From Setophaga petechia (Eukaryota; Chordata; Aves; Passeriformes; Parulidae): a DNA stretch of 64,000 nt. Below are positions 50,201-58,985 of the stretch, piece after piece. The translations under genes were made by a program, and so were the position numbers. The stretch's first letter is position 1. The number at the start of each line of letters is the position of its first letter. The stretch spans positions 10,796,517 to 10,860,516 of the forward strand of contig JANCRA010000003.1 of the NCBI GenBank assembly GCA_024362935.1, read 5' to 3'. Below the pieces are notes generated by a model. The model was not told the DNA's origin. It made no database searches and was given only the letters and a program-made list of their open reading frames with translations.

Positions 50201-53093
50201 AGATCAATGTTGAAAGTGTGGCAGTCTGACATTTGCTTAGCAAGCACTGCTTTTTTCAGCAAAGGAAAACATTTCGGAGGGAGGGTCATCACAAACTGTA
50301 CCTTTGATCTGCCTGAACAGATCAAAACCAGTATTCTACTATTTCCCTTTAGTCAGCAGATGTAAATACCAAGATTAAAGGCACATACTAACCAAAATGT
50401 ATTTTACTCTAATTTAACCTAACCTTATAGTTTCAGGAACAAATGTTAAAAGCACTAACATGTACACAAAGTGGTTGGCTACTGTAGCAAGGTATTTCAG
50501 AATCATCATATAGTTAATAAATAAAATGTTAAACAGTGCAGTTCTGAACTGCACTGAAAAACTAATCTTCTAAACTGTGAAGTTCTTGTACAGTTCTCTG
50601 GTATTTACTTTTATTGCAGGAACAGAATCATCACCAAGAAAATGAAGGATTCTGGATCTACTATGACTATTGCCATAGTCCATGTTTTTTACTAAGACTG
50701 TGTAAGATCTTACCATATCTATACACTCTGGCAAAATTTAAGAAAAAATACTTAATACCTTAGGAAGAGCAATAGCCAAATCCAAATAAATAACTCTTTT
50801 TTTGACTAAAACCACAAGAAAATTTCAAGTAGTAAGAAGATTTTGATTATTTGCTACAATGGGATAAAACTAAATTATCAACAGTGCTTTTTCTTCTCTC
50901 TAATCATTAGTTTAAAAAATTATGTCAATGTTATTTTAGTTCAATATAAATTTGAACATGTATGTGGCTTATGAAAAAACATTTTTATGAAAAAACTTTT
51001 TGGAGACCTCAGGAATTAAAGTTTTGCTGTTTCTAGTCATGAGCCATCTGTGAGTTTATCAACATCCAGTGGTGAGCAACAGTTCACAGAGATTCACTGC
51101 TGTATCACAGAAATTCTCCAAAAGCTAGACAGATTTCATTCATTTTTTGATATCTGTGTTGTTTATCAGAAGCAAATGAAAGAAAATCTGATCCATTTCA
51201 TGGATCCTTTTCAACTCCACTGATGTTCTACCATGATGTTCCTCATACACAGGAGTCCCAATTCTCAGCAGCATTCCTCTGTGTCCCCACACTTCTATTT
51301 CAAACAGCACTTTGCAATTGCATTATTTTCAGAAGATGTTTTAAATTACACATTCTATTCTAGAATAAATATTTTCAAGTTGAGAAGTAAAGATTCAAAC
51401 GCTCTTACCACTTTTGCAACGTAAGGGGCATCACTGCCAACCGACTTTGAAGAATTCACATCAGCTGTTAAAAAGGAAACTTTTATTAATAGTAGGACAG
51501 GACAGCATACACTCACTTGTTATGCAGGATGGACAAACACACAACAAAGTAACTAGGTGCTGACATGAACACAGAGCAGTACCCTAGCCTTTGGTAAGAG
51601 AATCACAGTATATGTGAAGGCTACTGTACACAGATATGGCATTCTTGCATTCTCCCTTCTTTTTGAGTGCTGACTGTTTATTAAATGAAGGCTTTTTTCT
51701 TTTAAATCCAGTTACTTTTTCCTATTCAATAGTGATTCCTTTGCTTTCTAGGACTATTATAAACATATACATTTGTGAACATAAAGAAGAAAAATAAATT
51801 CCATAGTGCCATGTCACGTATCCAAAAGTGACCTTCTGTTGCTACTAAGTTGTTGGTATTTGTGACAGAAGATACAGATATGAAGAACATCAAGTTAGGC
51901 AAGTACAAAGTACAGGAACAGTCAGGGTCACAGCTTTGTGCAAATAATGGGGAAGCAGAGCAAGCTTTGGCTTGAACAAAGCAGGAATTCGAGTTGGAAC
52001 TCCAGTTAATTTAGTAGCTCATTGAGTGAGGCTGAGTAAGAAGTTGAAAGCTTCTTTGGCAAAAAGCCACCCACTGGTCCTGTTTTTTCTCCTTAACCCA
52101 CTTATGCTGCAGTCTGTTAATTTTAAAAGCAGGACAGATTTTTTTCCTGTTTTCCAACTCAGTATGAATCCAGCACAACCTTTTCCCCAAGATGAGGAAG
52201 ACTATATTCTAATGACCATATTAACTTTCATCCCTTCAGAAATGTTTGAAAAATGACTAGAGTAAATGAAGCAGAAAACTCTCAAGACCTCTCTTATCTG
52301 TTCATCTGTCCAAGTGAAAGAGCTACTAAGTATGGAACACTATTTCACTTTTAGAAGTTTTTCTTGCAACAGAATTGCAAAACAAGACCTGAACTGAGGC
52401 TCTAAACTGTAAACTTCAACACTTCAATTTGTTTTTAGCACTGGTTACATTAAAAAAAAAAGTATATGGCATGCCAGAAGTTCAGAAGGCAATGAAAAAA
52501 TAAAAGCAATACCAAAGTCAAAACCAGTCCAAGTATTGGCTGACCAGTAGCCTCCAGATATATGCACTGATAGTTTCAGTTCAGAATTCATCATTATAAA
52601 GACAATCATGCAAAAATCCAGTCTTTCAGACAGATCAAAATTCAAATTGAAATAAATACTAAACGATCCTTTCCCTGGCTAAAAAGTAATAAAGATTTTG
52701 ATTTTTAAAAAGAATGAACTACCACTGAAAGCTCATAAAACTAGTGCTTAGAGCACTCATTTGTCTATTTCCATCTTTATTTTCCAACACCATCACCCAA
52801 GCTAAGGCTCTAGCAGAAAAGTTCATGTGAAGACACTATTCTATATTCATATTTCTAACTTAGGGTCAACTTTTCATTGTTTTGAATGGGGAAAAACATA
52901 TCATCTCCATTTTAAAGAATTATCAAAGATAGCTGCACTTACCAAGGTATAGGCGTCCAAAGCCTCCCTCCCCTACAGGGACACCTAATTTCCATTCTTT
53001 TTTTGATGTGTCTGCTAGAACCTCCCCCAGACTAAACAATTCGGCAAGTTTCGTTTTTGAAGGGGCTTTTCCAGCTGTTTTCTTCTTGGGCAT
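29161..53093 (-). CDS. VRK1: VRK1, vaccinia-related kinase 1 (12 coding exons, complete)
   Basis: VRK1 is a host nuclear Ser/Thr kinase of the CK1-like group. Known substrates include BAF (BANF1), histone H3 and p53, and it acts in nuclear-envelope dynamics, chromatin and the DNA-damage response. Twelve exons were joined by eye: 52943-53093, 51409-51464, 46670-46739, 46181-46268, 44674-44782, 44440-44532, 43284-43416, 41955-42075, 41020-41078, 39997-40175, 35946-36045, 29161-29237. They total 1236 nt, or 411 aa plus TAA. All introns are GT-AG and the phases fit without a break. Visible kinase landmarks are the Gly-rich loop GEGGFG (41-46), ATP-site Lys68, alpha-C Glu80, catalytic Asp174 in HADIKASN, and Asp194 of DYG. 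The basic tail has KRRK (354-357), KKKK and RKRVRK at the C-terminus. Human VRK1 is 396 aa; the extra length is mostly in the tail. A VRK2 or VRK3 assignment is unlikely, because there is no C-terminal membrane segment and the core reads as VRK1. Confidence 0.96.
29630..30209 (-). mobile_element. Solo LTR of an avian ERVL-like endogenous retrovirus, sense to VRK1
   Basis: On the minus strand the element starts TGTCCTAGTTTCAGCTGG and ends near a sequence complementary to TTTAACCCCAG, both typical ends of abundant bird LTRs. Inside are a TATA box (TATAAAA on minus, about 29939-29945) and an ATTAAA poly(A) signal (29765-29770). It is about 580 bp, with no internal retroviral genes on either side and no clear target-site duplication, so it is an old solo LTR. 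It lies in the last VRK1 intron, 393 bp upstream of the last exon. ERVL subclass is from memory of avian LTR consensus sequences and could be off. Confidence 0.75.
30210..35424 (-). other. VRK1: VRK1 last intron, between the two LTRs
   Basis: Intron sequence with no exon seen. It contains a T12 run (33686-33697), a 17-bp direct duplication at 33769-33802, and a hairpin-prone TCTTCTTTTAA repeat block at 31785-31885. Confidence 0.7.
35425..35910 (+). mobile_element. Solo LTR of an avian ERVL-like element, antisense to VRK1
   Basis: The plus strand begins TGTGGCTGGG and ends CCACACCA. The 3' half carries landmarks I recognise from bird LTRs: CCCACTGGAGCAGG, CCCAAGTTGAGTCTG, TTTGCCC, and CCCACTGGGGAGGGGAG near the end. 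It is about 486 bp with no internal region. The 3' end is 35 bp from the donor of VRK1 coding exon 11. The left end and subclass are less certain. Confidence 0.65.
35946..36045 (-). CDS. VRK1: VRK1 coding exon 11 (basic, Ala-rich tail)
   Basis: A 100-nt exon for residues 354-386 plus one base: [18 protein letters not shown], then [19 protein letters not shown] aligns with the KKRKK nuclear-localisation segment of human VRK1. The acceptor lies directly after a run of 22 T on the coding strand (A run 36049-36070 on +). The donor is A|GTAAGT. An LTR ends 35 bp beyond the donor. The Ala stretch replaces an acidic stretch of the human protein. Confidence 0.9.
36049..36070 (-). repeat. T22 homopolymer forming the acceptor tract of VRK1 coding exon 11
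   Basis: A run of 22 A on the plus strand (22 T on the coding strand) begins 4 bp from the exon boundary (exon ends at 36045; CTG then A run) and continues as A-rich sequence to about 36085. It serves as the polypyrimidine tract. Confidence 0.95.
36940..37220. other. Low-repeat, GC-moderate block in VRK1 intron (candidate conserved element)
   Basis: Balanced composition with dense sites of homeodomain, octamer-like (ATATGCAAA) and E-box (CAGCTG) type, unlike the AT-rich intron around it. No repeat family was recognised. Conservation is a guess from its texture. Confidence 0.25.
39997..40175 (-). CDS. VRK1: VRK1 coding exon 10 (end of kinase domain)
   Basis: A 179-nt exon for residues 294-353: [18 protein letters not shown], then [58 protein letters not shown] of human VRK1 is clearly matched. 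The acceptor TTTAG is normal. The donor is AAG|GTTTTA, much weaker than the GTAAG-type donors of most other exons. If it is not used, translation runs on for 14 codons ([14 protein letters not shown]) to a TGA. Confidence 0.93.
41020..41078 (-). CDS. VRK1: VRK1 coding exon 9
   Basis: A 59-nt exon for residues 275-293 with split codons at both ends: [30 protein letters not shown] is conserved with human VRK1. In the wrong frame this exon begins ATG TAG, so it is invisible to simple ORF calling. Acceptor TTCAG, donor CAG|GTAAGA. Confidence 0.95.
41955..42075 (-). CDS. VRK1: VRK1 coding exon 8 (alpha-F region)
   Basis: A 121-nt exon for residues 234-274 (part codons at both ends): [20 protein letters not shown], then [31 protein letters not shown] contains the conserved alpha-F Asp. 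[11 protein letters not shown] matches VRK1. Acceptor TTTAG, donor AG|GTGAGA. Confidence 0.96.
43284..43416 (-). CDS. VRK1: VRK1 coding exon 7 (DYG motif, activation segment)
   Basis: A 133-nt exon for residues 190-233 plus one base: [19 protein letters not shown], then [28 protein letters not shown] (Asp194) is the VRK-family form of the DFG metal-binding motif. CPEGVHK and TSIDAHKG are near-diagnostic for VRK1. Acceptor CTAG, donor G|GTAAGG. Confidence 0.97.
44440..44532 (-). CDS. VRK1: VRK1 coding exon 6 (catalytic loop)
   Basis: A 93-nt, phase-0 exon for residues 159-189: [18 protein letters not shown], then [13 protein letters not shown]. It holds the catalytic loop with Asp174 (human Asp177), Lys176 and Asn179. 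The residue before the catalytic Asp is Ala173, where human VRK1 and VRK2 have Gly (HGDIK). The catalytic residues are unchanged. Acceptor GTTAG, donor CAG|GTATTT. Confidence 0.95.
44674..44782 (-). CDS. VRK1: VRK1 coding exon 5 (hinge, start of C-lobe)
   Basis: A 109-nt exon for residues 122-158: [15 protein letters not shown], then [26 protein letters not shown] is the kinase hinge of VRK1. The acceptor is TTTAG, the donor GTA|GTAAGT. A 141-bp intron, the shortest in the gene, separates it from coding exon 6. Confidence 0.95.
46181..46268 (-). CDS. VRK1: VRK1 coding exon 4 (N-lobe strands)
   Basis: An 88-nt exon for residues 93-122 (part codons at both ends): [20 protein letters not shown], then GLHERNGN. 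The block YLGVP-YWGSGLH is highly characteristic of VRK1. The acceptor is TTCAG, the donor AG|GTGAAT. Human has NGK where this has NGN. Confidence 0.94.
46670..46739 (-). CDS. VRK1: VRK1 coding exon 3 (alpha-C helix)
   Basis: A 70-nt exon for residues 70-92 plus one base: [20 protein letters not shown], then PNE. Glu80 in TELRFY is the alpha-C Glu that pairs with Lys68. The acceptor is TAAAG, the donor A|GTAAGC. The 4.67-kb intron between this exon and coding exon 2 carries the 30-bp minisatellite. Confidence 0.93.
46740..51408 (-). other. VRK1: VRK1 intron between coding exons 2 and 3
   Basis: A 4.67-kb intron. Apart from the minisatellite it holds a GC-richer block at about 49970-50215 ending in (CAG)5. 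No other exon was recognised. Confidence 0.75.
47833..48395 (+). repeat. 30-bp minisatellite (about 17 full units) in a VRK1 intron
   Basis: Units begin AGCAGACACC and end ACACTGGG or ACGCTGGG. Ten 30-bp units fill 47851-48150. They are followed by a 37-bp unit (48151-48187), two 30-bp units, a second 37-bp unit (48248-48284), three 30-bp units and partial copies at both ends. Units vary at a few sites (AGCAGAC or AGCAAAC; GGAACAC or GGGACAC; CCCAGCTG or CTGAGCTG). The array is in the intron between coding exons 2 and 3. Since 30 is a multiple of 3 and the unit lacks stops in several frames, it yields long spurious frames on both strands. Confidence 0.95.
51409..51464 (-). CDS. VRK1: VRK1 coding exon 2 (ATP-anchoring lysine)
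   Basis: A 56-nt exon for residues 51-69: A-DVNSS, then [13 protein letters not shown]. Lys68 in VAKV is the beta-3 Lys that positions ATP (human Lys71, in VVKV). The acceptor is AACAG and the donor GTAAGA. The phase fits coding exons 1 and 3. The small size is usual for this gene. Confidence 0.92.
52943..53093 (-). CDS. VRK1: VRK1 coding exon 1 (start codon, Gly-rich loop)
   Basis: This encodes residues 1-50 plus the first base of codon 51. It opens [15 protein letters not shown], a basic start typical of VRK1. It continues through KKEWKLG to the nucleotide-binding loop GEGGFG. The donor is G|GTAAGT. The ATG at 53093-53091 is preceded by only five exonic bases (GGAAA) after a pyrimidine-rich acceptor ending in TAG (53099-53100), so the exon starts at 53098 and the rest of the 5' UTR must come from an upstream exon. 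Human VRK1 likewise has a non-coding first exon. Human has GQGGFG at the loop; the Gln to Glu change does not affect the glycines. Confidence 0.93.
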
Positions 53094-53098
53094 TTTCC

Positions 53099-56000
53099 CT
53101 AGAGAAAGTGAAGGGATGGAAAAATTAAAAAAAAAAATAGGTTACATGTTGATCCAAATTTTACATAGAAATCTGTCAGAAATACAAAAAAGAATGGGTC
53201 GTTTAAGCCCTAATTTCTTACTACAAAGATGCTTTAAAAGAAATGCAATAAGCAATTTCACCAGCATGAATTAAAAGTGAGAAACAACTAATTTTTCCAG
53301 GCATCAAAAAAAATTTGATAGCAAAAATCTTCACAAGACAAACTTATTGCAAGACCTTGTACATGCTAAAAAGACCTCAGAATCTATCACATTCAATCAA
53401 TCACCAAAAAATCACAGGTCTAAACTTAGAAAAAAGTAAATTTATGAAATAAACCTCATCAGTTTTCCTAGAGTTAAACTTGCATACTGAAAAACTGCAA
53501 GTCTTCAGTGGTAATAGGAGGAATTCCTCTTAGCTGTGTAAAAAACCACATACTACAGAGGCCAGTAATGAGAATTCCATCAGTACCATGACTGAACTGT
53601 GTATTGCAATTGCTGCATTTTGCCAAGTGTAACTTACCAGTTGTATTGTTTTCAGCCTATTTTATATCACTCTCCTAATCAGAAATCTCACATAGCATCA
53701 ACTATCTTCAAAGAAGTAAATTTGATATTAAATATTATATCCTTTATACATGGAACATCTAAAAGAACCTAGTCAGAGAGTAATGGACTCTGGCAGCAAG
53801 CAGTCTCCAGACTGTCACTCAATACATGCATAAATACAGAAAAGAAGGAGCATAATTCCAGACCACAGTTCTTCTTTTTTAGGGTCCTTGCTAATTTGAG
53901 AAAAATTTTTGTGTCATGGAACCATATCTGAATACATTATTCATAACTAAATGAGAAACTTCAATGAAACACTTTTATGAAATACTCACATCACAGAAAG
54001 ATATTGGTATTTATCAATACCTACATTGCATAAGCTTCATCATTATCACAAAACAGGATGTTTTGATTCTGCATTACTTTTCTATATTTCCACTTCTATA
54101 CAGTAACATTCTTCCCTACTATCAAGACACATCTTACACATAAATTTTAAGACTAGCTTTACCCACATCATTATCCACAGTCTTCAAGAAACTCCTCTCT
54201 ACATCCCTTTGTCTTTTTTTTTTTTTTTTAATCTTCAAGTTGATACATAGTTTAGTCTTGGGGGAAGATCTTTCCTCCAGATTTTCTACAGGAGAAAAAT
54301 GAAACTTTCAAGCACCAAAGACAATTCCAGCCAGCTCAGATAAGACCATACCAACGAGAAAGCAAAGGTGTCAAATTGTCAGAAGGAGCAGAGCAGTAGA
54401 AAAGCCTACATATCACTTACAAGAGCAGGCCAGAAAGATCACTGCAGACCTTTAAGCAGCATCACAGGACATCTAAATCAGGAAATGGATTAAAACAAAG
54501 GGCAGACTGAAATTATTAGAAATGCTAATGAAATAAACCAGAAGCCTGGAGCCCTAAAGCTGACTCAGATAAGGCAAGAAAGTGCAAAAATCAGCAGCAC
54601 TGCCCAGTGAGTCAGATGTGGGACAAGATCACACGCTGTCATCAAAAGGATTCCAAAACATATCCAAAATGAGCACACTCATCCTCAGGCTAAGAAATAA
54701 CTTATTGTCAATACGAGAACCATGCAGAGGGCTTGAAGGACTGCACTCCCTTGATCTGAGTTATTATAAATAATTTGGGTAAGACTTGGACAGACACACT
54801 GAGGTGCTTGAATGCTGGACAGATTGTTGCCCGTAAAAGAAAAATTTGTAGCCTTTGTTACAATAAGGCTAGCAAGCCTGTGAAACAAAGCTATTGATAC
54901 ACTCCACATCTTTGACATTCACAGTGAGACTCTTGATAGCAGCCTTGCTTAAAAAGGAATTAAATTTACTTAAAATAGCTCTTCAAGAGCATCAAAGGAA
55001 GAGCTGGTGCTTCCCTCTTCTTCCACACCCCCGCTTATTTTGTTTAACATGGTCAATAATTGTATGCCTGAAGGTATTTATTTTAAAAAAAAAATTGTTA
55101 ATGACAACTTTCCTTTATCCATAAAAGCAAAAATTCAAAATGGACATAAGTTTGAACGTCCCCAGCTGGGAACCCTGCCCTTAACAAATACACTAGATAC
55201 ACATACATGGTTTCTTGGCTGTCTGTATTCATACCCATCTGTTAACATGGCACTGTGCCTACTTACAAGTTGGTCAAACTATCAGTAGGCCATAGGTGCC
55301 AAACACTGATCGCTTGCAATGGGCAGCATGCACAATGCTGAGCACTCAATCTCTTGCAAAAAAGCTGTTACCCAATGAAATATTTAAGCAATGGCTGCAC
55401 ATGCTTTCACATATATTTGGATAAATCCATTCAAATGTCTTCTATTGATTGACCCCAAAGACATCTGGACACAGCAGAAATTCCCTACATGAAAAGATAG
55501 AACTAGAAAAAATCCACAATTAAAAAAAAAAATTAAGACTATTGAAATTGAGTACAAATTCTATCATTCTATATGCTTTTCAAATGATAATACAGTAAAC
55601 ACAAGGGGTTTGTCAGGAAACTTGTGCACCAACAAACATGACATAGAGCTGTCTACTGTACACTGCAGAACTGGAATAAAGCCATCTACTTCTCCCTAAA
55701 ATCACTTTTAAAAATTCACCACCACCATCCCTTCAAAAAGAAAAAAAAATCTTAAACTTTCCTCTCAGTACTTCTTTCCATCAACAAAGGAAATATTTTC
55801 TATCCACAGGTATTGTGAAGTTTAATTCATTAGTTCCTGCAATCATGCTAAAGTCCTTGGAAACAGTGCCATGGATGTCAAGTACTGTACTATCATTCAA
55901 GTGTCAGACCTGACCCTACTTAGCTAAGGTGCCTGACAAGAACAATATTCAAGGTGCATGATTGTAAACAGCAGCATTTTATGTTGCTACAATGTACTCA

Positions 56001-57889
56001 AAACAAAGATTTTCCTACTAAGAAGTATGAATAACAGAAGTCTATTTGTCTAAACTCTCTCCAGAAGCCTCTTAGTACTACAAAGGCTTCCACCTAATAA
56101 AACGCCTTGGAAGAAACAGAATACACTGTACTTGAGATAGCACTATTGACGCAGAACTGTCTGCATATCAGTGGTGTTATCTTTACAAATGTTGCCTGCT
56201 ACAATTGCTACTTAAGCGATACTCGAACTCAGAACAAATATGAATAGCCACTTCTCAATTCTTGTTGCCATTCATTATCAACAAAACTCTGAAATGAATA
56301 CAAAACAAATTTATTTTGAAGGAATTTCTGCTGTGTGTCAAGTCATACTGGTTGCTTCCTGATCTTCCTCTTTTATTTTCTGGAAATTGTAATTTTTACA
56401 GTTGTTTATCTTAGTAGGATGTATTTTCATTGTCAACCCAGAGAAGGCAGGCTGGTGACCTGTGCTCCTAGAGGAGCAGGTAGTTCCAGCAAGACCTGAA
56501 ATCTATGTATCATTAAAACTGCTCATTAGTCAAAGCAAGAAATCCACGTCTGCCTGAAAAAAAAAAAATTAACACAAGGAGAAAACAAAACTAAAATTTT
56601 GCTCAAGGAGTAGGGAAAAAAGAACATGACATTTAAAGATTCTTGGAAAGTGTAGAGCTGTTTCATGGGAGGGACAGCACAAAAAATAACTGATGTGTCA
56701 GTGACTTGTCACACCAGGTGAGGAAAACAGTGAACAAAGACTTTAGTGCATAAGTTCAGACATTCTGTGACTGGCTGATCCCTGTCTGTGAAAACCTCTC
56801 CAATCTAAGTTCCTGATTAAGATACTGGACAATTAATGGCACTCGCACAAGAAGGGCACTACAATTCTCTCCCAAAAAATTTAAAACAAAATTCCTTTTA
56901 AACAAAATTAATAAATGCCATTGGTGGACCACAATTACTGAGAAATATGTAATCACAACAGCAGCACAGTTGACCAAGGAAATGCCTTTTTTGCTAAACA
57001 AACCAAGATGAATTAATATTTCAGAATGCAGCTTGTTCAGAGGTAGGAAACAGTAATTTACAAGTAGAATTACTGTGCTACTAATGTTAAAATGCTTTTT
57101 AAAGAGTATATTACTTTTTTTAAGGTTAAGGTTATTTAAGGTTCTCCTGAAAATTTTAATCATCACTCAGTTGTTGCAATAAAAACCAGTGAGCATTGTA
57201 AGATACCAAATCATGTCACTCCAAATCACCTCACCTCTGTACCAACTGCAAATGTGAGTGAGACACTAAAAGGCTTTTTAATAATTTAGCACACTGCATA
57301 AAAATCATCAGCTCTGAAATTCACCAGGAATCCAACCTCACTTAGGGATTATCCCCAAGAATTTAGTGGGCAGTTTATTCCTACAGATGAGGGCACAAGC
57401 CCTTTGACACAGTAACAGTTACAGGAAGCTTCACAAAAGCTCTTGTATTTTTCTTAGCCATAAAAAGGGTCCATGGACTCCCTATAAATTAATAAAAGCC
57501 TATAGTTCTCAGAGTGCTTAAGCACAAATTGAAAACCAAAGAGAACAAGAGTTCACCCTGTGTGCAACTGCTGAAGTCTCGAACAAGGAAATAGGAAACA
57601 GAAATAGGAATTGAAGAAAAACCATAACCAAGGACAGAAACCAGCTTAGTCCAATTCTTACACATCAGGCCTCGCAGATTTTTGTGATTTGTAGGCCTGT
57701 GTTTAAAAAAAAAAAAGTTTACTTCAAAGCAAAACTCAAAATGCCTCCCAGCCAAGGTGATGCCACACCGAGACAATCCCGAAGGTGACGAACCTCTAAA
57801 GTGGCACAGCGCATAGCTTTTACTCAGCCTCCTCCGCCTAGCTTTAGTGCAAAAAAAAACAAAAAAACAAAAAAGCAGGAAGTAAAACA
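53099..57889 (-). other. VRK1: VRK1 5' UTR intron
   Basis: This is the intron between the CpG-island first exon and the first coding exon, whose acceptor TAG is at 53099-53101. The interior shows no coding exon. It has a T16 tract and several A-runs. Confidence 0.7.
54214..54229. repeat. T16 homopolymer in the 5' UTR intron
   Basis: Sixteen T in a row within otherwise unremarkable intron sequence. Confidence 0.9.
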
Positions 57890-57991
57890 ACTTAGGCTGC
57901 TGCCATCGAAGGCAGTTTTAGAGCGCACAGCCGGCAAATGGGGGGACCCGGACGCCACGAGTGAAACTGTGGGAGCTCTGCGGGTTGGGCC

Positions 57992-58096
57992 GGGAGAGGG
58001 AAGGGAAGGGAAGAGAAGGGAAGGGAAGGGAAGGGAAGGGAAGGGAAGGGAAGGGAAGGGAAGGGAAGGGAAGGGAAGGGAAGGGAAAGGAAGGGG
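57992..58096 (+). repeat. (AAGGG)n microsatellite, 105-nt pure purine tract
   Basis: AAGGG pentanucleotides run from 58001 to 58095: 19 units, of which 14 are in an unbroken run (58016-58085), with interruptions AAGAG and AAAGG near the ends. Including flanks, every base from 57992 to 58096 is a purine. The tract lies on the VRK1 side of the promoter and would be in the 5' UTR intron, transcribed as CCCTT. Chance open frames across it (Gly-Arg-Glu or Ser-Leu-Pro-Phe repeats) are not genes. Confidence 0.95.
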
Positions 58097-58465
58097 CCCT
58101 CCCTGCCCTTGCGGAGGAACAAGGCCCCGCGGCCCCACCGGCCTCCTCCGCGAGGGAAGCGGGGAAAACCGCCCGCAAGCCGCCAGAAGGGCCGGGGATG
58201 TTCGGCACGGCGAAACGGATGAGAAATAGTGCCCCAAAACTCGCCTCCTAAACAAAAACCCCAAACGTTTGCGCCCCAGAGGCAGCCGGCGGCTCCAAGT
58301 ACCTCCTGGGAGAGCGGGCCCGCCGCCGCTCCTTCCTCCCGGTCCGAAATTCCCGCACTGCCCGCGGCCCCCGGCGGCCCGCCCGCCCCGGCGGCACCTT
58401 CCAGCATCGCCCGTGCCCATTGGGCCGCCGAGAGTGGCCCTCCGCCTCCATCCCTCCCTGGTCGC

Positions 58466-58489
58466 GGTGCCTACTGGGAAATGTAGTCC
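58466..58489 (-). promoter_or_regulatory. ZNF143/SBS-type site, minus strand
   Basis: The minus strand reads ACTACATTTCCCAGTAGGC, a good match to the ACTACAATTCCCAGCATGC motif bound by ZNF143 (and THAP11/HCFC1) at many CpG-island promoters. It forms the left arm of an inverted repeat with 58526-58549 (21 of 24 positions identical). Confidence 0.65.
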
Positions 58490-58503
58490 ACAACCGTAGC
58501 AAG

Positions 58504-58518
58504 TGGCCGCAAGAGGGC
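58504..58518 (+). promoter_or_regulatory. CTCF-like core site
   Basis: TGGCCGCAAGAGGGC fits the CTCF core, of which CCGCNAGRGGGC is a common form. It lies between the two ZNF143-type arms. Occupancy is inferred from motif only. Confidence 0.55.
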
Positions 58519-58525
58519 CCGACAT

Positions 58526-58549
58526 GGACTACAGTTCCCAACAGGCACC
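58526..58549 (+). promoter_or_regulatory. ZNF143/SBS-type site, plus strand
   Basis: The plus strand reads ACTACAGTTCCCAACAGGC, again the ZNF143-type motif, in opposite orientation to the copy at 58466-58489 with a 36-bp spacer. The symmetry suggests divergent initiation from one island. Confidence 0.65.
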
Positions 58550-58582
58550 CCGGCCCAAGATGGGCCAAGAGCTGGAGTGTTT

Positions 58583-58775
58583 TACGGTCGTGGAGTCGGT
58601 TGGGTTGGAGAAGACCTTTAAAGACCCTGTTCACCGCAAAACCATGTCTAAATGCCACATCCTCACGTTTGTGGAACATTTCCAGGGGTGGTGACTCCCC
58701 CACTGTCCTGGCCAGCCTGTTCTAGAGCTTCACAGCTCTTTTCAGTAAAACAAATTTGAGAGTTACGAGAAACCT
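58583..58775 (-). mobile_element. CR1 relic, antisense, beside the VRK1 promoter
   Basis: The plus strand reads GGTTGGAGAAGACCTTTAAAG, AAATGCCACATCCTCACG, CCAGGGGTGGTGACTCC, GGCCAGCCTGTTCTAG, TTTTCAGTAAA in order: the complement of the 3' part of avian CR1. It is diverged and short. Confidence 0.7.
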
Positions 58776-58825
58776 TGGTTTCTTACGGTGCAATGAGTTT
58801 GGGAAGGCCTTTGTCAAGCTGATAG

Positions 58826-58985
58826 CACAGGATCAGTTAGGTTAGAAAAGATCATCGAAGCCAGTCTAGGACTGAACACCACCAGGTGAACTAGAGCAGG
58901 GCACTGAGCCCAGCCCTTCCTTAAACACCTCCAGGGACGGTGATTCCTCCTCCTTCTATTGTTGGGTACAAATGTCCGCACATCC
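58826..58985 (-). mobile_element. Second CR1 relic, antisense
   Basis: The plus strand carries AGAAAAGATCATCGAAGCCA, GAACACCACCAGGTGAACTA, and CCTTAAACACCTCCAGGGAC, GGTGATTCC in CR1 order. It covers part of the same CR1 region as the neighbouring relic 50 bp away, so the two are separate copies or a duplication. Confidence 0.7.

Larger units (their letters stand above)
57890..58565 (-). promoter_or_regulatory. VRK1: CpG-island promoter of VRK1 and probable non-coding exon 1
   Basis: GC- and CpG-rich sequence stands out sharply from AT-rich flanks and lies upstream of the first coding exon on the minus strand, where a housekeeping-type VRK1 promoter is expected. It contains a CCAAT box on the minus strand (58419-58423), two ZNF143-type sites (58466-58489, 58526-58549) and a CTCF-like site (58504-58518). 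No TATA box was seen. Transcription probably starts between about 58330 and 58460. A possible exon-1 donor (CCAGGAG|GTACTT, exon side starting at 58303) is weak, so the first exon is not pinned down. Confidence 0.7.

Noticed and set aside
29161..53093. Processed pseudogene or decayed copy of VRK1
   Set aside because: The twelve exons are separated by introns with GT-AG ends, and the full reading frame is open with catalytic residues kept.
57801..58725. Open frames of 142-233 codons on both strands across the CpG island
   Set aside because: GC-rich sequence and the (AAGGG)n tract give stop-free frames. The products are low-complexity, overlap on both strands, and some run into CR1 relics.
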